Positions 8,001 to 14,778 of a stretch of 16,935 bases of DNA are shown here, one piece after another. Both the position numbers and the translations under genes were made by a program. The number at the start of each line of letters is the position of its first letter. Position 1 is the first letter of the stretch. The stretch comes from DATKWS01 sp035529435 (GTDB lineage: Bacteria; Krumholzibacteriota; Krumholzibacteriia; Krumholzibacteriales; Krumholzibacteriaceae): positions 1-16,935 of the forward strand of contig DATKWS010000239.1 in assembly GCA_035529435.1 (NCBI GenBank), written 5' to 3'. Below the pieces are notes generated by a model. That model had not been told where the DNA came from. It saw nothing but the letters and a program-made list of their open reading frames with translations, and ran no database searches.

Positions 8001-8199
8001 GGAACGCCGGCGGCGGCGATGGGACCGGGCCGAGCAGGAGCCATTCGCCGATATGGATCCGCCCGCCGTTCTCGGATTCCTCGCCCGCGGCCGCGGGCGA
8101 GGCGGCGCGCAGCGCGGCCGCGGGAATCCACGAGGCCACGAGCACCGCGAGAACAATCAGAGACAGCGAGTGGAATCTCGTCGTGCAGGAATTCATCAT
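5035..8199 (-). CDS. secreted S9 prolyl-oligopeptidase-family peptidase with C-terminal thioredoxin-like domain
   Basis: A 1054-residue exported serine peptidase of the DPP4/acylaminoacyl-peptidase type. Residues 1-33 are a signal peptide. A beta-sandwich-like region with IGEWLLLGPVP follows to about 225. A WD-like beta-propeller of SPDG/WSPD repeats spans about 230-620. The alpha/beta-hydrolase domain has Ser729 in GASYGGF, Asp811 in HGASDTN and His843 in GQNHF, the expected order and spacing. Residues from about 905 form an added thioredoxin-like domain with GTWCSDSQ (Cys954); it lacks the second Cys and seems to have Ala where the cis-proline usually sits (VERVATIIV). The start is either ATG 8199 or ATG 8196; AAAGGA is better spaced for 8196. 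A promoter at 8281-8309 precedes it. It faces the dipeptidase/MFSD1-like pair and would supply short peptides. The S9 call is very firm; the function of the fused domain is unknown. Confidence 0.95.
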   Translation of the reverse strand: MMNSCTTRFHSLSLIVLAVLVASWIPAAALRAASPAAAGEESENGGRIHIGEWLLLGPVPSPPPAFHAEDEKPFDAAALCAYRHSRIDTFMPAAGRLMTLLPGTPAAWRAVSADTSGVSIPGDTAPAMIAYLAAYIEIPRWTEVKFDVRGTHPFELTVDGESVVKCTGGGTDGSLGDEKTGTAKLQRGKHLIVVKTAHVPGDTLAGWRLDAGVKSDTAPIATSLSPLRALTLGDVLDTPSTEGITVSPDGKYVAFTVSRFVPPEGTRESWIEIRETANGTLARTLRDVPGIHSLQWAPRGRILSYIVPDEGKNAIHALDLDRGTAETIVDGIEGLAGYRWSPDASFIIYADREEAEDDKTGVKRLRGVSDRQNRGRDRTSLYLSSVPGGVTRRLTAGKHSTYIRDIHPDGRSILFTRYYERLDERPYGVDELYRLFLDGREPELLHSAVWLRDAVWSPRGDRILITGGPSIFGDVGLDVPDGMIPNEYDGQAYIFDPDTKNVEPLTRDFDPAVQQVFWSRADGRIYLLAEEGSSVNLFRCDPETKKFTRIDLDCDVIGDIDVARMRPVAVVGGSSADHPQRLYAVNLKTGAGRLILDPAAERFRDVRLGAVEEWSFTTDGGKTIQGRIHYPPDFDPGRLYPCLVNYYAGTSTTSRDFGGRYPKNLWAAMGYVVYVLQPSGATGYGQEFSAFHVNDWGKITAGEIIEGTKRFLEAHPFVDPERVGCLGASYGGFMTQLLLTRTDIFAAAVSHAGISSISSYWGEGYWGYAYNAVAAAHSFPWNRPDIYIEQSPLFYADRINTPLLLLHGASDTNVPPGESEQMYTALKLLGKPVEYIRFAGQNHFILDYKKRMIWSDAIVAWFDKWLKDEPEWWNDTYPPLDGEGGKTGDIGMRRIELDDENVILMGTVTREGIVENLHTWDLEYFEYVPDSNLLPELEKYIFDAEITVVLGTWCSDSQREIPRLWRILEDLGYPLSEITMLAVGSSRFTTDMGIPADVLEWSDGVKARYGVERVATIIVSKGGTELGRIIETPEKSLEADLVRILSGADGSAGE

Positions 8200-8280
8200 A
8201 TTCCTTTCGGTTCGTGATGGGCTCTGGAAGGTGGCAGGAAGTCACAGTCGATCCGTCACCACGGGATACATTAAGGAATA

Positions 8281-8309
8281 ATAATACATACAAACCGGAG
8301 CTGCTTCAA
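8281..8309 (-). promoter_or_regulatory. candidate sigma70 promoter for the S9 peptidase
   Basis: On the minus strand, -35 TTGAAG (8304-8309) and -10 TATTAT (8281-8286) are separated by 17 bp. The predicted start near 8274 leaves about 75 nt of leader before the S9 start codon. Confidence 0.6.
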
Positions 8310-8536
8310 GGATCGATTCTTGCGGGTTTAGTTTCTAATGATGCCGATTCTTATGACACGGTTCCCGTACATCTGCAGACTGAAGGTGACATACTCCGTT
8401 TTGTGGCGAACGCGCAACAGAGCGAACACATAAGCCTGGTATCCATATCAGAGATATCATTTTCACGGATCGGTTGCCAAATGTATGGACGAGAGGAAAA
8501 ATTTCTTACTATTCCCGAGCCGGTGTCATTTATAAA
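8310..8536. other. gene-free part of the divergent intergenic region
   Basis: Between the S9 promoter and the island promoter lie about 225 bp of AT-richer sequence. An open frame runs through it to 8540 on the plus strand, but it is the tail of a shadow frame of the S9 gene with no plausible domain. I see no RNA gene here. It marks the change from GC-rich to AT-richer composition. Confidence 0.5.
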
Positions 8537-8565
8537 TTGACATTGGATTGCTTTTCATATATAAT
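8537..8565 (+). promoter_or_regulatory. perfect-consensus sigma70 promoter of the secreted-protein operon
   Basis: TTGACA (8537-8542), a 17-bp spacer and TATAAT (8560-8565) match the consensus completely, within AT-rich DNA. The start should be near 8572, giving a leader of about 100 nt before the TTG start at 8671. Confidence 0.85.
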
Positions 8566-8670
8566 TTACAAAGGGATAAAATAAATTACAATAAAAATAT
8601 CAACATGTGAATACGGTGCATTATGTTGAGAAGTATGCACGCATGCGGCTTCTTTACAAGGAGGAGAATT

Positions 8671-9546
8671 TTGAAAAAGTCCAGTATCGTTCCGGTACTA
8701 ATATTCTCCACGATTCTATTCAGCAACACGTTTGCTCATGGTCAACTGTCCGAAATAATCGATATGTATGCTTTTTATGCTGAATTGATCATCGAGGGAA
8801 CGGTTTTAGATGTCGCAGTCGACAGCATTCAGTACATTACCGTTGCACCCCGATACACATGGATGACGAACTTGACGCTTAGGATAGATAAGTTGTGGGC
8901 GGGATATTATCAGAATGAAACCATCGTCGTATCGGTACCGGGTGGGATAATAGCTGGCAAGGGAGGAAGAAAAGTTATCGGGCATGCGAGAAAGTTCGAA
9001 ATCTCCGACCGATTACTTCTATTTGTCCGGTATGACAATGTCTTCGGCCGGCACTTCACATATAACGAAGGAGAGTTTTTCCTGCATGACGGAAATGTTC
9101 TGTACGCGGAGGAACGAATCGAAGTTCCTGCCGATGATTTCTGGGAAAAGCTTGAATCCAACTCGAAAAATCGCCGAATCGGGGAATTGACTCGACAGTC
9201 TGATCTCACCGTCCGTGGAACGATTGAAGAGCTGCACGACGGTTCGTTCACTTTTAAAATCGATGAGGTCATAAAGGGAGACGAGAAGAACAATTTGATT
9301 TCTGTTTCGATAAGGAGATTTGAAGATCAGGAGGGAGAGATTCCATGGATCTTCTTCGGACCGCGTGCATACAGCGTCGATACGCAGTATGTTCTTTTTT
9401 TGAAACAGAAAGACTCGGTGTACTATCCCTTCGCCGGCTTAAACGGCGTGTTTGAAATTCATGGAGAGGACATCACGATAAATGGCAGAATTATCAAAAA
9501 TGGATGGCTGAGTATTAGAGATGAAATTGAAGGGATTAAACAATGA
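8671..9546 (+). CDS. secreted protein with two tandem copies of an unrecognised domain
   Basis: I do not recognise a named family. The start is taken as TTG 8671 because the strong site AAGGAGGAG (8658-8666) is correctly spaced and a clean signal peptide follows (MKKSSIVPVLIFSTILFSN, cleavage near residue 24); the ATG at 8623 has neither. The mature part of the 291 residues shows an internal duplication. ELIIEGTV (from about 38) parallels DLTVRGTI (178-185), LTLRIDKLWAG parallels FTFKIDEVIKG, VVSVPGG parallels ISVSIRR, and DRLLLFVR parallels TQYVLFLK. Each copy looks all-beta. The stop overlaps the ATG of the metalloprotease gene (ATGA), so the two are translationally coupled. A chaperone, inhibitor or substrate-capture partner of the protease is conceivable but is only inference from position. 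Confidence 0.85.
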   Translation: MKKSSIVPVLIFSTILFSNTFAHGQLSEIIDMYAFYAELIIEGTVLDVAVDSIQYITVAPRYTWMTNLTLRIDKLWAGYYQNETIVVSVPGGIIAGKGGRKVIGHARKFEISDRLLLFVRYDNVFGRHFTYNEGEFFLHDGNVLYAEERIEVPADDFWEKLESNSKNRRIGELTRQSDLTVRGTIEELHDGSFTFKIDEVIKGDEKNNLISVSIRRFEDQEGEIPWIFFGPRAYSVDTQYVLFLKQKDSVYYPFAGLNGVFEIHGEDITINGRIIKNGWLSIRDEIEGIKQ

Positions 9547-10079
9547 GAGTAATACAGCATGGCGTATTATTCGTGTTGCCGATTTTGTTGATAGGAGTAC
9601 TGTGCACCAATGCTGCCGGTCACAGATGGCCCTCCTGTGCGGATATTCCCTGGTGTTTCACCGGAGGAACGTCGGGATATCTCGGAGGCAACTTTACAGA
9701 CTCCGATGCGCTTAGTGCAATCGATCGCGGAATATCGTTCTGGACGGGTCACTGCCCGATTGAAATCGATGCTTATCCAGGAATCTATGGACAGACATGC
9801 AACATAAACACGTTCAGATGGTATTACACGACCTCGTGGCCGGGGAGCCCCACCGGTATAGGCTATTACGAAGTCGGCACCGATGCCAACGATTTCGTTA
9901 CGGATTTTCAAATTTATTTCAGGGGGCAATGGACGGACGTAACATACGTTCCATGGGGTGTGAATTGTGCAAGCGGTAAGTACGATGTATGTGCAGCGGC
10001 CGCACATGAATTCGGGCATACGATGGTCGGTGATGGTCATTATGGGACGGGAATCATGGAGGGAACTATATCCCTTTGA
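9543..10079 (+). CDS. matrixin-like zinc metalloprotease, N-terminal part up to an in-frame TGA
   Basis: A 178-residue exported protein whose signal peptide ends near AAG (residues 24-26). The zinc-binding helix is AAAHEFGHTMVGDGH (residues 152-166), followed by the Met-turn methionine at 172 (GIMEG). Metzincins of the matrixin group normally read HExxHxxGxxH; here the third His (166) is one residue later than usual. ATG 9543 overlaps the preceding stop codon, and AAGGG upstream could serve as ribosome site. The ORF ends at TGA 10077-10079, yet the same frame continues straight on as ECYSSLPSSDQSKLMEVYG, which looks like the end of a matrixin domain, and then into the FN3/dockerin part. It is therefore probably the first part of one larger protein. 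As written, the product would lack its last catalytic-domain helix. Confidence 0.85.
   Translation: MRVIQHGVLFVLPILLIGVLCTNAAGHRWPSCADIPWCFTGGTSGYLGGNFTDSDALSAIDRGISFWTGHCPIEIDAYPGIYGQTCNINTFRWYYTTSWPGSPTGIGYYEVGTDANDFVTDFQIYFRGQWTDVTYVPWGVNCASGKYDVCAAAAHEFGHTMVGDGHYGTGIMEGTISL
10077..10079 (+). other. in-frame TGA interrupting the matrixin-dockerin reading frame
   Basis: Positions 9543-11915 form a single frame of 791 codons broken only by this TGA (codon 179). The flanking protein sequence reads as continuous matrixin domain. The longer downstream part has no ribosome site of its own. A small hairpin, ATCAGT-CCAA-ACTGAT (10108-10123), follows, but it lacks the loop features of a bacterial SECIS element. 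Confidence 0.8.
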
Positions 10080-10094
10080 GAATGTTATTCAAGC

Positions 10095-11915
10095 TTGCCA
10101 AGCAGTGATCAGTCCAAACTGATGGAAGTATACGGTGTATGTTCGGAAATGTCCATGTACAACTACGATTTCTGGTACGAGCCATGGCGTGCCGTCTTCA
10201 CATTGGAATTGGAGACGTATTTGCAAAATTCATTTGTCGATATGGAAATCGAGTGGAATGTCTCCGGAATGTATAGCCAGGTAAGGCGATTAACGTTGGA
10301 TGAATGGAGCGAACTCAAGACCTTTGGTTCAACGATCATGGAATTGAATTTGATGGAATGTCCGCCGCATGAATTTTTAAATATTAGCATTACACCAAAC
10401 TTGACATGTGAATATGATCCGAATAATTCGGGTACTACATACGATTATCGCCGATTGTGCGTCGGGGGAACGAATTGCGCGATAGCGGTCGGATGCGAAA
10501 TCATCAACTTCATCGCTTACAGCAACTCCTCGGGAGGCGTGAAACTCGAGTGGGATGCAAAGAGCTTCGATGCCGGTATAGAGTTTAATCTGTATGGGAG
10601 CATCGATGGAGGGATTGCGTACCCCGAATTGATCGAAACATTCGTGAATCCCGACGGTGGAGGCACTTTTCATTTCGAGTACGTTGACAATGGGGCGATA
10701 TACAATTTCCCCTATTGTTACCGTATTCGGGATAGCGAGGTGTATAATAACTGGGGACCAGTGCATGCGGTGCCGGGCGGGAACCTTGGTGCCCCGCCGT
10801 ATCCAGAGAGTGGTTATGTCGATTTCGAGGTCGAATACATAGACGATGGAAAGGTAAAGATTGAGATTGTCGATGGTTTGCAATGGTCGGCACGGTACGA
10901 GCTGCATTACAGCAGGGATGTGAACGGCCCGCCTTACGAGCACGTAATTACGAGTAACAACTACTTAAGATATATTATCGTCAACGGCCTGGACAACGGT
11001 TATGACTATTTCTTTAACTGTATCGGCTGTAATCTGGTCGGGTGCTCCGACCTACATGCATTGAACGCGAAGAGGGCAATTCCGACACCTACTCCTCAAA
11101 ATGTTGTGGTTACTCCCCTCTACGAAGCGTTGAGAGTGGCTTGGGACGCCTCTCCGGGGGCGAGCGGATATGTCGTGCATTACAATCATATCCTTTTCGA
11201 TCCACCGGGATTGGAGGAATACGAGGTAAATGCTGGTGATACGACACTCTATACGATTGAGAACATAGAAAATGCGTCACAGTACCAGCTATTCATGAGT
11301 GCGTACGATATTTGGGGCAATCAAACGCCGGTGACCGATATCATGACGGTTCGATCACCCGGTGATGTCGCGTATATCGATTTTATCAATGGTAACCAGC
11401 AGAAATTGTTCACATGCCTACTCGGCGATGTACTCGACGATACCCCACCAGCCGGGCTTCCGGATTCGCTTTCTGTGAGCGCGGTGATCAAGGACGGTTA
11501 CGACAATATAATCAGACAGCTGCCGGCGGAACTCATGTATCTCGTACTCGATCATAAGAACACTCACTCGTGCCTTGGCGACACGATTCAAGCTACCTTT
11601 CCAACGGATGATAATGGCATTGTAGAATTCAGTATCAAGCATATCGGCGGTTCGGATGACTCATTATACGCCCGATTGCTCGTAGATGGATTCATGTCGG
11701 CGGATTCAGTTTCATTCATAATTATGTCCACGGATCTCAACGGTGACGGGATAATCAATCTCTCGGATCTTTGCATCTGGGGACTCGGTTATCCTTCTCG
11801 CTTGGGCGATGAGAACTATGATCCATTGCTTGATTATACTTGCGATGATCGCATAAATTTATCGGATTTTATTTTCTTTGCTAACCATTATCACGTTGAA
11901 CAAGGATGCCCATGA
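10095..11915 (+). CDS. FN3-like and dockerin-bearing continuation of the interrupted metalloprotease
   Basis: A 606-residue frame, in register with the matrixin ORF across the TGA. Its first residues (PSSDQSKLMEVYG) look like the end of a matrixin catalytic domain. Two beta-rich regions follow at about 135-225 and 235-325. A clearer fibronectin type III-like domain begins at TPTPQNVVVTP and contains LRVAWDASPGASGYVVHY. A Cys-containing all-beta segment comes next. The last 60 residues are dockerin-like: two calcium-loop/helix motifs, DLNGDGIINLSDL (from about 11728) and a degenerate second, DDRINLSDF (about 11845-11871). Dockerins plug into cohesins. The TTG at 10095 and the ATG at 10122 both lack a ribosome site, so independent translation looks unlikely; read-through, a sequence error or a recent nonsense mutation is favoured. 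The next gene starts 22 bp after the stop. Confidence 0.82.
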   Translation: MPSSDQSKLMEVYGVCSEMSMYNYDFWYEPWRAVFTLELETYLQNSFVDMEIEWNVSGMYSQVRRLTLDEWSELKTFGSTIMELNLMECPPHEFLNISITPNLTCEYDPNNSGTTYDYRRLCVGGTNCAIAVGCEIINFIAYSNSSGGVKLEWDAKSFDAGIEFNLYGSIDGGIAYPELIETFVNPDGGGTFHFEYVDNGAIYNFPYCYRIRDSEVYNNWGPVHAVPGGNLGAPPYPESGYVDFEVEYIDDGKVKIEIVDGLQWSARYELHYSRDVNGPPYEHVITSNNYLRYIIVNGLDNGYDYFFNCIGCNLVGCSDLHALNAKRAIPTPTPQNVVVTPLYEALRVAWDASPGASGYVVHYNHILFDPPGLEEYEVNAGDTTLYTIENIENASQYQLFMSAYDIWGNQTPVTDIMTVRSPGDVAYIDFINGNQQKLFTCLLGDVLDDTPPAGLPDSLSVSAVIKDGYDNIIRQLPAELMYLVLDHKNTHSCLGDTIQATFPTDDNGIVEFSIKHIGGSDDSLYARLLVDGFMSADSVSFIIMSTDLNGDGIINLSDLCIWGLGYPSRLGDENYDPLLDYTCDDRINLSDFIFFANHYHVEQGCP

Positions 11916-11937
11916 TATGATGCTGAAGGGGTGCAAA

Positions 11938-12750
11938 ATGCGTATTATCACTTTGCTATGTATGCTGTGTGCAGTATTGCTGTTTGCCGCCGACGCCCAC
12001 ATGGAAGGAAAAAATGAAATAGCGGTCGAGATATTGAAAACGGCGACTTACACGCAGGGCGACAAGATTGCTGATTCTTATAAGATTCAGTTCGATGGCT
12101 TCGGCTCAATAAGGGGATTCTGCGTAGAGTTCTTCGTGCTGGATCTGTCGGAAACATTTGTGAAATGGAATAGTGGAGGCGCGGTCGAGAATCCTCTTTG
12201 CCTCGAGCAGCGCGATGATGATGAGAATATATTCAGAATTTCCGTTGGCAAACAAGGGACAGGGCGTTCGAAAAGTGCTGATCGCATACTGGGGACATTA
12301 CAGTTAATACGTGAAAAAGGAAAAAAGGCTGAATTGTCGATACGAAAATTGGAAATAGTGGATAACGATTATAAATATAAAATATTAATCGATAACAACA
12401 TTGGAGGGAATCATGTAGCAACTGACTCGTCGGAGAAGAACCAGCTTGACATGGAAGAGCTGTTACCCCCGGCCGAAACAAGAATTAAAAGTATCTTTCC
12501 AAATCCGTTCAATCCAATGACCGTCATAGAATTTTCGATAGCTTCCACCAACCACGTCAATCTTTCCGTCTACAATGCAGCGGGACAGCATATTTCAACT
12601 CTCGTTGATACGTATTTGGATGCAAACATTTACCGTACAGAATGGAGCGGTACCAATGACAACGGTGATCCCATAGCGAGCGGAGTCTATTTCTGCATAT
12701 TGAAAACGAGTGATCATGCCGATTCAAAAAAGTTCGTAATCTTGCGCTAG
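11938..12750 (+). CDS. secreted protein with cohesin-like domain and FlgD-like C-terminal module
   Basis: The start at ATG 11938 is chosen because GAAGGGG precedes it and a signal peptide begins at once (MRIITLLCMLCAVLLFAADA). The mature part of the 270 residues begins with a beta-sandwich of about 130 residues. GDKIADSYKIQFDGFGSIRG, an amphipathic middle and GTLQLIREKGKKAELSIRKL followed by VDND recall cohesin or CBM-like folds, in which a late 'G.L..I.....G...L.....L.D' segment is typical. The C-terminal 90 residues, from IFPNPFNPMTVIEFSI through GQHISTLV to SGVYFCILKTSD and KKFVILR, are a FlgD-like Ig/T9SS-type-A-like module, known in many FCB-group exported proteins and often linked to surface sorting. 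It directly follows the dockerin gene in the same operon. The cohesin call is inference; the C-terminal module is firm. Confidence 0.87.
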   Translation: MRIITLLCMLCAVLLFAADAHMEGKNEIAVEILKTATYTQGDKIADSYKIQFDGFGSIRGFCVEFFVLDLSETFVKWNSGGAVENPLCLEQRDDDENIFRISVGKQGTGRSKSADRILGTLQLIREKGKKAELSIRKLEIVDNDYKYKILIDNNIGGNHVATDSSEKNQLDMEELLPPAETRIKSIFPNPFNPMTVIEFSIASTNHVNLSVYNAAGQHISTLVDTYLDANIYRTEWSGTNDNGDPIASGVYFCILKTSDHADSKKFVILR

Positions 12751-12915
12751 TGAATGCCTCTATATTTGCACTTCCCGTTTCTGCACTGAAGTTAATCCCA
12801 AATCCACGGATATGCTTCACGAACAACACTTTGATGCGTCAATGCGCTTCAAACAGCCAGCTTGTACGAATGGAATTGCTGAGCTCAAGAGTAATTATTC
12901 GTTTTCAAGAGAGGT

Positions 12916-14049
12916 TTAATAATACTGTGACAAGACGTTATTGGAAATGTCGATTTCAAACATTTTCAGATGATCGATATCATTGATGCTGCGTTGATAT
13001 TGAATGTCGTAATAAATGGTCGGATACCCATAAAGCCAATTCCCCTTAATAGTATTGTTTGCTATCAATAGACCTTTCGAAGGTTTTTCGCGGTTCTTTT
13101 TTGTGCACTGCTGCGTGAACGGGCTACAGTACCACGTCGTCACTATTCCATTCCAACCCGATATTTCCACGTAATTATCAATAAATTGTATATAATTCGA
13201 ACTATCACGTACTCGTAGCACATCGCCTTTTATCTTTGAAAAATAGCAACCATCTACAATATTCGAATCACCGAAATGCGCAATATATATTGCAATAATT
13301 GGCATGTAACGTTGTTTTTCGCCATTGGTGACGAGTTTTCTGCTGCAATTATATTCGGCAATATTCGGAAAATTATTTTGTAGCTCTGATGGATCAATAG
13401 TGTCAGGGTATTTCTGTAAAAAAGTTCCTATGGTAAAATTGGATATATTTACGAATCGACAGTTCCTGATCGTGTTATTTCTCGAATTTGTCAATCCTAT
13501 TACTGAATAGGCTAATGGCTTATCAGGGGCGCTGCGATTGCCGATATTTTCGAAGATACAATCTTCAACAAGATTGTACCCATTCCATCTATTGCGACTT
13601 TCACGATCACCTGCAAATAAAATGGCGCCGGATATGTAATTCTTTATTGTGAGCCGCTTCAGTATGATATTGCTTCGCAGGCCACGTTCGGATCTAAAAG
13701 CAAAAAATCTCTTTGCAATGGAGTCGCCTTCGCTCACAAATACTGCATTATATTCTCTCGGTTCCGATTCGAAAGTAATCGAATATGTTGGGTTTGAATA
13801 TGTCGATTCTATATATTGGTCTGCATAGCAGCCCTTAGCGCTCGCTATTTTAATTATTGCATCGGCCTCGGGATTGTATTCCAGTAATATTTCTTGAGCT
13901 TTTTGGACTGATTTCAGGGGATTTTTCTTGGTACCGGCATTGCCGTCATTTCCCAACGGGGATATATAGATGCAGGTTGGATCGGTCTTTTCACAGGACC
14001 CCATGACCACTATGCCGATCATTACCAGTATTGCTGTTCTTGTTGACAT
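12916..14049 (-). CDS. lipoprotein with predicted right-handed parallel beta-helix
   Basis: A protein of 377 residues if started at ATG 14049, which gives a clean lipoprotein leader (MSTRTAILVMIGIVVMGSC, Cys19); the frame can be extended to GTG 14100. No strong ribosome site is seen for either. The mature start, IYISPLGNDGNAGTKKNPLKS, is the usual opening of DUF1565/pectate-lyase-like beta-helix proteins. Repeated strand-turn units follow, such as LVEDCIFENIGN, TIRNCRFVNISN, IVDGCYFSKIKGDVLRVR, YIQFIDNYVEISG and LLIANNTIKGN. Such helices bind or cut polysaccharides; no catalytic residues can be named here. It lies on the opposite strand to the protease/cohesin operon and shares its AT-richer composition. 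The fold prediction is good; the substrate is unknown. Confidence 0.87.
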   Translation of the reverse strand: MSTRTAILVMIGIVVMGSCEKTDPTCIYISPLGNDGNAGTKKNPLKSVQKAQEILLEYNPEADAIIKIASAKGCYADQYIESTYSNPTYSITFESEPREYNAVFVSEGDSIAKRFFAFRSERGLRSNIILKRLTIKNYISGAILFAGDRESRNRWNGYNLVEDCIFENIGNRSAPDKPLAYSVIGLTNSRNNTIRNCRFVNISNFTIGTFLQKYPDTIDPSELQNNFPNIAEYNCSRKLVTNGEKQRYMPIIAIYIAHFGDSNIVDGCYFSKIKGDVLRVRDSSNYIQFIDNYVEISGWNGIVTTWYCSPFTQQCTKKNREKPSKGLLIANNTIKGNWLYGYPTIYYDIQYQRSINDIDHLKMFEIDISNNVLSQYY

Positions 14050-14152
14050 GTTTGCCGTGCGCGCGAATCCGATTGCATTCCCTTCTCCATTTTTCCACAC
14101 GTACTGTAGCCCAGATCCATGGATGACGGCAATATTTTATCTGGATCAGCCC

Positions 14153-14168
14153 CTCGCGGTTCCGCGAG
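14153..14168. repeat. 7-bp inverted repeat between divergent genes
   Basis: CTCGCGG (14153-14159) and CCGCGAG (14162-14168) are separated by TT. It lies between the beta-helix gene and the thioredoxin gene, just left of a candidate promoter, and could be an operator or a small hairpin. There is no T-run on either side. Confidence 0.35.
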
Positions 14169-14177
14169 ACGCGCCCC

Positions 14178-14206
14178 TTGTGTATTCGACGCACATTATA
14201 TATCAT
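14178..14206 (+). promoter_or_regulatory. candidate promoter for the thioredoxin-like lipoprotein gene
   Basis: TTGTGT (14178-14183) and TATCAT (14201-14206) are 17 bp apart in a locally AT-rich stretch. An overlapping TATATA is also present. The leader would be about 40 nt. Confidence 0.4.
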
Positions 14207-14250
14207 TCTGTACAGTCGCGCGGCGGTGCGCGACGGGGAAAGGAGATTCG

Positions 14251-14778
14251 ATGATAGGGAGGAGATATCATGTGCCGTTTATATTCGCGCTTGTTGTTCT
14301 TCTGATCGGGTGCGGGGGACAGGAATCGGCCGGTACCCATGGGACGGCGAACGCCTGGGTCTCCTTCAATGAGGGACTGGCCCGTGCCCGGAAGGAACAG
14401 AAGCCCGTTGTCATAGATTTCTATACATCCTGGTGCAAGTGGTGCAAGGTGATGGATGAGAGGACGTTCTCCAAGCCGGAGATCGCCGCGTATCTCGGCG
14501 ATCACTTCGTGTCGATACGGATAAACGCCGAGAGCAAAACGGATCGGCTCGACTACGAGGGGAAGGCATACACACCCGTCGAGCTGACGCGGCATTTCCG
14601 CGTTACGGGATTTCCCTCCCTCGCGTACCTCGACAGGGAGGGGAAATTGATCACGGTCGTTCCCGGCTTCGTCCCGCCGGAGACATTCCTTCCCCTCCTC
14701 AAGTATATCAACAAGGAATGTTACAAGCAGCAGATGACATTCGATGAATTCATGAAGAGGCGAGGGGAATGCGAATGA
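14251..14778 (+). CDS. thioredoxin-fold lipoprotein (CKWC)
   Basis: A 175-residue envelope lipoprotein. The start is ATG 14251, five bases after AAAGGAG (14239-14245); the longer frame from 14119 is unsupported. The leader ends in LLIGC, a good lipobox, with Cys21 as lipid site. The domain is a thioredoxin fold of the thioredoxin_7/DsbD-C-terminal kind: VVIDFYTSWCKWCKVMDE with redox pair Cys62 and Cys65, and the cis-proline segment GFPSLAYLD with Pro122. It probably reduces or shuffles disulfides outside the inner membrane, using electrons from a DsbD-like partner not in this window. It precedes the phosphofructokinase gene by 89 bp on the same strand; no functional link is evident. Fold and localisation are firm; the substrate is unknown. 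Confidence 0.92.
   Translation: MIGRRYHVPFIFALVVLLIGCGGQESAGTHGTANAWVSFNEGLARARKEQKPVVIDFYTSWCKWCKVMDERTFSKPEIAAYLGDHFVSIRINAESKTDRLDYEGKAYTPVELTRHFRVTGFPSLAYLDREGKLITVVPGFVPPETFLPLLKYINKECYKQQMTFDEFMKRRGECE

Noticed and set aside
8019..8540. plus-strand 173-residue frame entering the intergenic region
   Set aside because: Its first half is antisense to the S9 signal-peptide region; its last part overlaps promoters and shows no recognisable protein.
10077..10125. selenocysteine insertion at the in-frame TGA
   Set aside because: The only nearby hairpin (ATCAGT-CCAA-ACTGAT) starts about 30 nt downstream and has no GU-type apical loop; kept only as an untested alternative.
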